Shown in pieces: positions 45,719-54,600 of a stretch of 64,000 nucleotides of DNA (position 1 is its first letter; every line of letters begins with the position of its first letter). The stretch is taken from the NCBI GenBank assembly GCA_029782215.1, contig JAKOVD010000098.1:1-64000 (forward strand), read 5' to 3'. Under the pieces are notes generated by a model that had not been told where the DNA came from, did not search any database, and was given only the letters and a program-made list of their open reading frames with translations. The position numbers and the translations under genes were made by a program. The DNA comes from Chloroflexota bacterium. GTDB taxonomy: Bacteria; Chloroflexota; Anaerolineae; J102.

Positions 45719-46495
45719 ATGTCCTTCAACCCACCGCCCTCCTCTCCCAGCCAACCGCCTTCGCCAGCGCAGGTGCCCGGCATGCGCAAGCGCTACCGTC
45801 GCACCCCGATCGTGACCTACACCCTGTTGGGCATCACGATTTTCATGTTCCTGCTGCAGTGGCTGGCAGGCGCCACCGCCGGGGACGCGGTGACGCAGTT
45901 GGGCGTGAAGTACGGACCGGCGATTGCGGCGGGCGAGTGGTGGCGCCTGATCTCCCCGATCTTCCTGCACGCATCGCCCTTGCACCTGGCCTTCAACATG
46001 TACGCCCTGTATGTGATGGGGCCGATGCTGGAGCGCTACTATGGCAACTGGCGCTTCCTTGCCCTCTATCTGCTCTCCGGTTTTGCCGGCAACGTGGTGT
46101 CGCTCGTCTTCACGCCGACGCCGTCGCTGGGCGCCTCCACGGCCATCTTCGGCATGCTGGCGGCCCAGGGCGTGTTCATCTATCACAACCGCGCCTTCAT
46201 CGGACCGGACGCCAGGCGAGGCTTGATCAACATCGTGGCGGTGGCGGCCGTCAACTTCGCCATCGGCCTGGCCGGGTCGGCCTACATTGACAACTTCGGC
46301 CATCTCGGCGGCTTGCTGGGCGGTCTGATCTTCGCCTGGCTGGGCGGGCCGCTGCTGGAGGTGCGCACCGTGGGGTTCACCAACCCGGTGCTGGTCGACC
46401 GGCGCACCAAGCGCGAGGTGCTGTTGGCAGGGCTGGCCGATTTCCTGCTCTTTGGGACCGTGGCTGTCTACTGGTACATCCAGTATCCCCGCTGA
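45719..46495 (+). CDS. rhomboid-family intramembrane serine protease
   Basis: 258 residues. A Pro/Ser-rich cytosolic N-terminus of about 28 residues is followed by six or seven membrane helices. FLHASPLHLAFNMYALYVMGPMLERYYG carries the conserved HxxxN region. The catalytic Ser is S140 in SLGASTAIFGML and the His is H195 in DNFGHLGGLLGGLI, a complete dyad. It cleaves membrane-protein segments within the bilayer. A last helix (FLLFGTVAVYWYIQYP) follows a charged loop. Substrate unknown; the secreted proteins of this window are possible but unproven targets. Confidence 0.93.
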   Translation: MSFNPPPSSPSQPPSPAQVPGMRKRYRRTPIVTYTLLGITIFMFLLQWLAGATAGDAVTQLGVKYGPAIAAGEWWRLISPIFLHASPLHLAFNMYALYVMGPMLERYYGNWRFLALYLLSGFAGNVVSLVFTPTPSLGASTAIFGMLAAQGVFIYHNRAFIGPDARRGLINIVAVAAVNFAIGLAGSAYIDNFGHLGGLLGGLIFAWLGGPLLEVRTVGFTNPVLVDRRTKREVLLAGLADFLLFGTVAVYWYIQYPR

Positions 46496-46505
46496 GGCGA
46501 CCCCG

Positions 46506-47039
46506 TCAGGGCGAGCGGCCGTCCCGCAGCCAGGCCCAAAGCCGCGCCGGCTCCCACAGCCGGCGGCGCCAGATGAACCAGACGCCTGCGAGCACGCCGC
46601 CGACCTCCCATGCCCACAGCTCGGGCCGCCGGGTGAAGGCATACCAGTAGGCCAGGCGGATGTCCTGCTGCTCGCTGCCCCGCTTGCCCCAGACGTGGAA
46701 GCGCCAGCCCCGGAAGGGCCAGTAGAACGTGTTGGGGAAGAACCAGAGCCGGTCGAGCACGGCATGGCCCAGGAAGGCCACCGCCAGCGGCCACCAGGAG
46801 GGGCGCCGCTTCAGCACGACCAGCGCCAGGCCGCCGTGCACGAGCAGCGTATGGGCGAAGAGCACGGCGGATTTGAAGCGCCGGTAGAAGTAGACGGCCG
46901 CCAGCGGCTTGTCGATCAGGTCCGGTCCCATGGCGGCGAGGGCGAGCAGCCGCTCGTCGACCTCGGGGACGCCGGGGACCCGGTCTTTCAGAAGCTGGTA
47001 GGCGGCAAGCGTATAGGCGACGTGGGTCTGGGGCAGCAT
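46506..47039 (-). CDS. YdjM-like membrane-associated metal-dependent hydrolase
   Basis: 177 residues. LPQTHVAYTLAAYQLL (His near residue 6), LALAAMGPDLIDKPLA (PDLID acidic motif), LFAHTLLVHGG and AFLGHAVLDRLWFFP are spaced like the LexA-regulated YdjM/PF04307 family, with His and Asp residues that could hold a metal at the membrane. Hydrophobic helices surround these motifs. Actual activity of the family is unknown. It is convergent with the rhomboid gene, separated by 10 bp. Confidence 0.7.
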   Translation of the reverse strand: MLPQTHVAYTLAAYQLLKDRVPGVPEVDERLLALAAMGPDLIDKPLAAVYFYRRFKSAVLFAHTLLVHGGLALVVLKRRPSWWPLAVAFLGHAVLDRLWFFPNTFYWPFRGWRFHVWGKRGSEQQDIRLAYWYAFTRRPELWAWEVGGVLAGVWFIWRRRLWEPARLWAWLRDGRSP

Positions 47040-47068
47040 GGCAGGCGTTGAACGTGAAACGTTGGACT

Positions 47069-48418
47069 TTAACGTTCAACCTCTATGGACGTGGTCTGGC
47101 CGGTGTGGACTTCCATCCGCACGTCGTTCTCTGAGGCGGGCGCCGAGATGACCTTGCGCTGGCGGCGTTCGAGTTCGCGCAACTGCATTTCGGCCCGCCG
47201 CCCGCGGTCGGGCAGCGAGTCTTTGCGCTGCAGGGCCACGGCCAGCCAGGAAGCCGCTTCGTCATACTGTTCGCACTGCAAGAGCAGAGCGCCGAGATTG
47301 GCCGCTGCCAGGGCGTCGTTGGGGTCGCCTGCCAGCTCCTGGCGCAGCCGCTGCTCAGTGGCGATTCTGTGGTCGCTGCGATGGAACACCGTGCCCAGGT
47401 CGAAGACGATGTCCGAAAGGCGGCTCTCTTCGGTGACGGTCGCACGGTGGCGAAGAATGCAGCGGGCACGCGGCACAATCATGTCGAGCTCGCGGATCAC
47501 CTTGAGCTGGAGCTGCGCGTTCTGGTAGGCGCCGGTAGAGGGCAGGCTGACATGCTCGCCAGAATCGACGAGGACGTTGTAGAGCACCTCTTCTGAGTTC
47601 TCGGGCTGGAGACTCACGATAAGGACGGGGTAGTTGCAGTGGTTGGTCAGCGTGATAGCCCCATCCTTGGCGACGGCCGTGATGCGGTCGGTATGGACGG
47701 TGCTGAGCGGTTCCACCGGCACCTTCTGGGCGAAGGGGTACTGGACGTCGAGCACCTCGAAGAAGTTGGTGGTGTAGTTCTTGAAGATGCCGACATGCTC
47801 GTGGACTTCCTGGTCCTCGCCGAGCTCGAAGACCACACGCTTGCCGACGAAGTGCTCGATCAAGGGGTCATACTCCCCGGCGCCCACCTGTCCCACCAGG
47901 TCGGCGCTGAAGCGCTTGAGGTAGTCTTCGCCAGTTTCGTTGATATAGCTGGCGACCGGCGTGGCCTTCACCCGTCCCAGGAGCAGGCTGACCACGTCAT
48001 TGAGGGCGCCGGAAGCCAGACCGATGAAGGTGCGGAAACGGCGCCAGAGGAAGCGCAGGGGACCGGGATGGAACCACTGCCGAACCTCCTTGTCCCGCCG
48101 CTTCCTGGTGGCCTCATCCAGCACGTCGGCATAGCGATAGATGGCCTGGATGTCCTGGAACTCCCCACTGTACATGACATAACTGGTCTCAATGTGCTCA
48201 TCGTCCTGGACGGCGCGTTGGTACTGAAGCTCCAGTCCGGTCGGCGCCACCTTAAGCTTGCCCCAGATCAGCCGTCCGTCAGTGTGCTCGAGGGTGACGT
48301 GGTAGTCCTCAAAGGCCACCAGGCAGGCGTCGCGGCGGCGCGAGTTCCACCAGGCGCCCAACAGGCTGACGACGAGAATGAAGGCGATAGTGGCGACCAG
48401 CGACCAGTCGATGAGCAT
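47069..48418 (-). CDS. membrane-anchored protein with TPR-like C-terminus, unknown function
   Basis: 449 residues. One N-terminal membrane helix (VATIAFILVVSLLGAWW) is followed by a charged stretch and a long cytosolic domain. A middle region, YLKRFSADLVGQVGAGEYDPLIEHFVGKRVVFEL, has no recognised family. Beta-rich repeats (VHTDRITAVAKDGAITLTNHCNYPVLIVSL) follow. Residues about 370-430, DPNDALAAANLGALLLQCEQYDEAASWLAVALQRKD, look like one or two TPR motifs. It may be a scaffold for membrane-associated proteins. The neighbouring genes give no clue. Confidence 0.65.
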   Translation of the reverse strand: MLIDWSLVATIAFILVVSLLGAWWNSRRRDACLVAFEDYHVTLEHTDGRLIWGKLKVAPTGLELQYQRAVQDDEHIETSYVMYSGEFQDIQAIYRYADVLDEATRKRRDKEVRQWFHPGPLRFLWRRFRTFIGLASGALNDVVSLLLGRVKATPVASYINETGEDYLKRFSADLVGQVGAGEYDPLIEHFVGKRVVFELGEDQEVHEHVGIFKNYTTNFFEVLDVQYPFAQKVPVEPLSTVHTDRITAVAKDGAITLTNHCNYPVLIVSLQPENSEEVLYNVLVDSGEHVSLPSTGAYQNAQLQLKVIRELDMIVPRARCILRHRATVTEESRLSDIVFDLGTVFHRSDHRIATEQRLRQELAGDPNDALAAANLGALLLQCEQYDEAASWLAVALQRKDSLPDRGRRAEMQLRELERRQRKVISAPASENDVRMEVHTGQTTSIEVER

Positions 48419-48525
48419 AGCGAATCTCCTCCGGCACGAATCTCAAGGCCGACGAAGGCAGGACGGCGCAGGGCCGGAAGGATAGCAGAAAAGGAAGGCA
48501 GGCGAAAATGGCGCCGTGCACGGGG

Positions 48526-48565
48526 CAACGTGTAGGGGCGACCGGCCGGTCGCCCCTACACGTTG
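48526..48565. repeat. perfect 40-bp palindrome
   Basis: The 40 bases are exactly self-complementary about the centre CCGG, with arms that read CAACGTGTAGGGGCGACCGG. The GTAGGGGCG core also appears at 48594-48602 and near 60971. It is a REP/MITE-like dispersed element. Confidence 0.85.
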
Positions 48566-48595
48566 CAGCTTCTCGCAGGTCCGGTGGCCACCCGT

Positions 48596-48619
48596 AGGGG
48601 CGCTTCATGAAACGCCCCT
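48596..48619. repeat. second GTAGGGGCG-family palindrome
   Basis: AGGGGCG (48596-48602) pairs with CGCCCCT (48613-48619) around TTCATGAA, itself palindromic. It lies nine bases from the stop of the LRR giant gene (48628) and could also act as its 3' hairpin. Confidence 0.6.
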
Positions 48620-48627
48620 GCGGCCCA

Positions 48628-51600
48628 CTACCGGCGCAGGCTCGGCAGCCAGACCTGGTTGGCGTCCTCCGGTTGGGGCGCCGGGCCCTCGGGCTCTGTG
48701 ATACTGTCGTCGGGCAGCAGGGAGGGCGTGTCCGGCCCGGCCTCGTCCCAGGTCGACGCTGCGGGTGGCGCCTCCTCCTGGGCGGCAGCCGTCACCTGCA
48801 GGGTGATGTCTTTGCCGTTCGCTGTGCCCGGCGTGGCCTGCCAGACGCAGAACGCCGCGCGCAACATCTGCATGTCGGCGGGCAGGGCGATGCGGCCGCT
48901 CTCGGTCACAAAGGGCCCGCCGGGCACGGCGCGGGAATTGAGGATGCCGCCGTAGTTGTACAGCCAGTGCCCGTCCGTCTGCCGCACCTGCAGGGAGATG
49001 TAGGGGTTCACAAAGCCCTTGGCGGTGTCGAGCGTGTCGCTCTTGCTCATGGCGCCCTGGAACCTCACGGTCTTGCCCTGCAGGGGCGCGCCCGCCAGCT
49101 CCTGGATCCAGCAGCCCTGGGCAGGGGCGGCAGTGACGCCGATGGACATCGCACCACCGGTCCGGCCGCCGCTAATGCCCTCGGTGGCGGGCGCCCATGT
49201 CCACTCCAGCGTCAGCAGGTTGGTGGTGGGCGGCGGGGATACGGGCGGAGCCGTGATCAGCCGCAGGAGGGGATAGCGCGCTTCGGCCGTGCCGGCGGAG
49301 GCGTTCCACACGCAGAAGGCGGCGCGCAGCGTGGTCATGTCGATGGGGAGGACGATGTCGCGGGCCTCACTGATCCAGGGACCGTTAGGCTGGGCCCGGG
49401 CATGGAGGATGCCGCCGTAGTTATAGACCCAGGAACCGTCGCTCCGGCGCACGTTCAGGGCGATATAGGGGTTGGTGAAGGGCGGGCTGGCCGCATTCAT
49501 GACGTCCGACTTGTGCATCTCGGCCTCGAAGCGGACGGCCTTGCCGGCCAGGGCGGCGCCGTCCAGGTCCTGGGACCAGCAGGCGCTGGCGGGGCCGCTG
49601 GCGGAGCCACCAGGCACGTCGACGCGGAGGACGCCAGCGCTCATCGCCCCGGTGACGCCCGGGCTGCGGGTGTCGAAGCGCCAGCCGTCCACGCCGAGGC
49701 GGTTCTCGCCGCCGTTGTAGAAGGCGGGCGCCACGACCTCGGCGCTGAAGACGCTGGCAAGGTCGTTCTGCTGGGAGATGCCGGCGACAGGCTGGTCGAG
49801 GTGGGCGGGCGTGAAGGTGCGGACGACGCAGTACTCCTGGACGCCGGGGGCGACGCCGGTGACGGTGAAGGACGCGGCAGACTTGCCGCCGCTGGCTGCG
49901 GTGGTGCCCTGCGAGGCGTAGGGGCCACCAGGCATGCTGCCGCAAAGGACCTCGTAGTAGCCGCCGTCGCCGGTGTAGGGGATGGGGGTCCAGGCAAGCT
50001 GAAAGCTGGTGGCGGAGAGGGCGGAGGCGGTGATGTCGGTCGGAGGCACGGTCTGGCTGTGCGCCCAGCCGGGGTCGGTGTCGGGGAAACAGGCCGGGTA
50101 GTCGCCAGAGAGCATGTTGTAGTTGAGGTCGACGCGGCCCTTAGCGTTGCACAGGCCCGGAGGCAGCGGGCCTGCCAACTGGTTTTCGTTGAGGAAGAGC
50201 TCCTGAAGCTGGGTGAGGACGGAGAGGTCGGGGATTGTGCCCGTGAAGCGGGCGCGGCTCAAGTCGACGTGCACCAGCTTGGCGAGCATAGATAGCTTGG
50301 GAAGCGGGCCGGTGAGCTGGCTGCCGCCCAGCGAGAGCACCTTGAGGTTGGGGTAGCCGGTCAGGTCGGGGACCGTGCCGGTCAGGTGGTTCCGGGACAG
50401 GTAGATCTCCTCCAGGGCGCCGGAAGCAGGGAGCCTGGGCACGCCGCCGCTGAGATCGTTTAAATCCAGGTTCAGCACGCGCAGCCCGATGAGGGCTGAG
50501 AGGTCAGGCAGCGGCCCTGCCAGGTGTTTCTCCTGGCGGTCGATGGCGGTGATGTGCCGAGCGGTCCCCGTGCTGCAGGTGACGCCGGTCCATGCGCAGG
50601 GCGCCTGACTGCGGTTCCAGCCGTTGGCGGGGCTGTCGCTCCAGGTGGGACCTCCCGTGCCGTTGTAGAGCGCCAGCAGCGCCTCGCACTCGGCCTTGGG
50701 CACCTGGGCCTGCGCAGCGCAGTTGGTCGGCGCCGGCGCTGCCACCGTGACCGCAACCTCCTCGCTGTTCTCGCTCATGAGGTTGTTCTGCTGGTTCACA
50801 GAGTCCTGGAAGTGGGCTGGGGTGAAGGTGCGGACGACGCAGTAGACCTGGGCGCCGTGGGGGAGGCTGGTCACGACGAAGGACGAGGCGCTCTTGCCGT
50901 CGCCGGCTGCCGTCGTCCCCACCGAGGTGTAGGGGCCGCCGGGTTTGGTGCCGCAGAGGACCTCGTAATGGCCGCCGTCGACGGTGTAGGGGATGGGCGT
51001 CCAGGTGAGCTGGAACCTGGTGTCAGACAACGCTGTGGCAGCGAGCCCGGCCGGGGGCACGGTCTGGGTCGCTGCCCAGTCGGGATTCTCATCATCCTCC
51101 CAGCCACAGTCGGGGGACGCACCTGTCAGCATGTTGTAGTCCACCCAAACAGCCCACGGGCCGATGGTGCACATCCAGGTCGGAATGGGCCCGCTCAGGC
51201 GGTTAGAGTCTAGGTAGAGTCCTCCCAGGGGCAGGGCAGAGAGGTTCGGGATGGCGCCGCTGATCTCATTGCCTGAAAGGTCGATCTTGTTCAGCTTGCC
51301 GAGACCATAGAGGTTCGGGATGACGCCGCTCAGGTGGTTATTGCCCAGAGAGAGCGATTCCAGGCTGGCAAGAGCCGTAAGGTTAGGGATCGGTCCGCTC
51401 AGATGGTTGGCGGACAAGTCCAGGCCCTGGAGCGCAGTCAAGGCAGAGAGATCTGGCAGCGTCCCTACCAGGTGGTCGCCCAACCGGGTGATGTCGATCA
51501 CACGACGCGGCGAATCGGCGCTGCACGCAACGCCAGCCCAGAAGCAGGGAGCCTGGTTCTGGTTCCAGCCGTTGCCGGGGCTGTCGCTCCAACTGGGGCC

Positions 51601-54600
51601 GCCGGTGCTGTTGTAGAGCGCCAGCAGCGTTTCGCACTCGGCCTGGGGGATTTGGGTTTGGGACTTGCAGTTGGTGGGCGTTGTGGGGCCAGCGGCGAAT
51701 GCAACCTCGGCGCTGTAGGCGCTGGTGAGGTCGTTCTGTTGGTAGTCACCGTACTCCGGCGAGCCGTGTGCCGCCGTGAACGTGCGGACGACGCAGTAAA
51801 CCTGGGCGCCGGCAGTCAGGCCGTTCAGGGTGAAGCTGGCGGCATCCTTGCCGCCGCTGGCTTCGGTCGTGCCCCGCGAGGTGTAGGGACCGCCGTGCTT
51901 GGCGCCGCACAGGACCTCATAGTACCCCCAGTCGCCCCTGTAAAGGATGGGGGTCCAGGCGAGCTGGACACTGGCCGGCGACAGGGCGTTGGCGCTGACG
52001 TCTCGGGGTGGCACGGTTTGGGTCTCTTCCCCCCACGGCCGGCAGGGTGGAACGTCGCCGGAAAGCATGTTGTAGCCCAGGTCAAAATACCACGTCGAGG
52101 ATTTGCACACTTCCTGCGGAAAGAGGCCCGCCAACTGGTTATAGCCGGCGTAAAAACCCCCAGGATGGGCCAGCGCGGGGAGATCGGGAACGGCGCCACT
52201 GAAGCGGTTGATGCTGAGGTCGACGCCCTCCAGCTTGGTGAGGGCGGTAAGGTTTGGGATAGGACCGGTCAAGTGGTTGGAGGAGAGATTCAGGGACTTT
52301 AGCCCTGTCAGGGCAGACAGGCTTGGAAGATTGCCGCCCAGTTGATTCCATGACAGGTCCAGGACCTCAAGCTGGACGAGGGCAGAGAGATCGGGCAAGG
52401 TTCCCACCAGGTTGTCCGATCGTCGCTCGATTTTGGTGACGTGACCCGGCGTCCCGGCGCTGCAGGTGACGCCGGCCCAGGAGCAGGGGTTCTGGTCCAG
52501 GTTCCAGCGGTTGCCGGGGTTGTCAGACCAGTTCGGGCCGCCGGTGTTGTTGAACAAGGCCACAAGGGTTTCGCACTCGGCCCTGGGAATCTGGGTTTGG
52601 GTGGCGCAGTTGGTGGGAACAGGCGGTCCGGCGACGGCCACGACTTCGGCGCTGAAGATGCTGGTGCGGTCATTCTGTAGGCAGTTGTCCCAAAGGTAAC
52701 CGGGGGTGACGGTGCGGACGACGCAGTAGCGGCGGGCGCCGGTTGCGAGTCCGGAGACGGCGAGTCCGGAAGCGTTCTTGCCGCCGTTGGCTTCCGTGGT
52801 CCCCATTGAGGTGTAGGGGCCGCCGTGCTTGTCGCTGCACAGGACCTCGTAGTAGCCGAGGTCACCGGTATACCGGATGGGGGTCCAGCCTAGCTGGAAG
52901 CCAGTGGCGGAAAGACCGTACGCGATCACGTTGGTCGGGGGCACGGTCTGCGTGTCCCGCCAGTTCCCGGTGTCAGGGAAGCAGTCGGGGTAGTCGCCGG
53001 TGAACATGTTGTAGTTCAGGTCGACGCGGCCTTTGGCGTTGCAGAGCCCCGGCGGCAGCGGCCCGGACAACTGGTTGCCATTCAGGAACAGCTCCTGAAG
53101 CTGAGAGAGCTTGGAGAGGTCAGGGATCTGGCCGCTGAACCGGGCGCAGCTCAGGTTAACATGTTCCAGCCTGGTGAGCGCGGAGAGGTTGGGAAGGGGA
53201 CCCGACAGGTGGCCGCCGAGCGACAGTACTCTCAGCTTGGTGAAGCGAGAGAGATCGGGGACCGTACCAGTCAGTTGGACAGACGTCAATTCGACCCGTT
53301 CGAGGCTGGAGGAGTCGGGCAGCTTGGGCAAGCTGCCGCTCAAGACGACGTTGTAGTCCAGGTCCAACACGCGCAGGCCCACCAATGCCGACAGGTCAGG
53401 CAGCGTCCCGATCAGGTTCATCCCCTGCCGGTCGATGGCCGTGACATGGCGCGGCGATCCGGAGCTGCACTCGATGCCTGTCCACGCGCAAGGCGTCTGC
53501 GTGCGGTTCCAGCCGTTGCCGGGGCTGTCGCTCCAGCTTGGGCCGCCGGTGCTGTTGTAGAGCGCGACCAGTGTGTCGCACTCGGCCTTGGGGATTTGGG
53601 TTTGGGTGGCGCAGATGGTCGATGCCGGCGGAGGGATCCTGACCGAAACCTCGACGCTGAAGGCGCTGGTGAGGTCGTTCTGCTGGAAGATGTCATAGTC
53701 GCCGCCATAGTGGGCGGGCGTGAAGGTGCGGGCCACGCAGTAGACTTGGGCGCCGGGGGTGAGGTCGTTGACGGTGAAGCCAGTGGCGAATTTGCCGCCG
53801 GTGGCGTAGGGGCCGCCGGTGTTTTCGGTCGTCCCCCGCGAGGTATAGGGGCCGCCGCGCTTGTCGCCGCAGAGGACCTCGTAGTAGCCGCCATCCCAGT
53901 AGTAAGGGATGGGCGTCCAGGAAAGTAGGATGCTGGTGGCGGAAACGGCCTGGATCGCAAGACCGGTGGGGGGCAACGTTTGCGTGGAGATCCACTCGTA
54001 GTCGCCCAGACAGTCAGGTTTCTCTGCCGACAGCATGTTGTAGTCCAGGTTCACGCCGCCCGTAAACTGGCAGAGACTGGGAGGCAGCGGACCGCTCAAT
54101 TGGTTTTCGCTAAGGAATAGATATTGCAGCTCAATGAGGGCGGAGAGGTCCGGGATGGGGCCGCCAAAGCGGTTTCGGCTGAGATCGACCTGCTGCACCT
54201 TGGTCAGGACGGAGAGATTAGGGAGAGAACCTGACAATTGGTTGCCTCCCAGCCTGAGATAGATAAGCTTCGTGAGCGGGGAAAGGTCGGGGACCACACC
54301 GCTCAGCCGGTTGTTGCCCAGCGCCAGGGTCTGAAGGTTAGTAAGACGGGAGAGGCTGGGGATCGTACCGCTCAGTTGGTTATAGGTCAGGGCCAGCCCC
54401 TGAAGGCTGGCAAGCCCTGAGAGGCTGGGGATCGTGCCGCTCAGTTGGTTATAGGACAGGTTCAGCCACTGAAGGTTGGCAAGACCGGAGAGGCTGGGGA
54501 TCGTACCGCTCAATTGGTTTGAAGACAGGTCCACCCCCTGAAGGTTGGCAAGACCGGAGAGGCTAAGGATTGTCCCGCTCAGTTGGTTGGAGGACAGGTC

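Noticed and set aside
48607-50295. 562-codon plus-strand frame opposite the end of the giant LRR gene
   Set aside because: Gly/Val/Ala/Asp-rich shadow typical of antisense of repeats.
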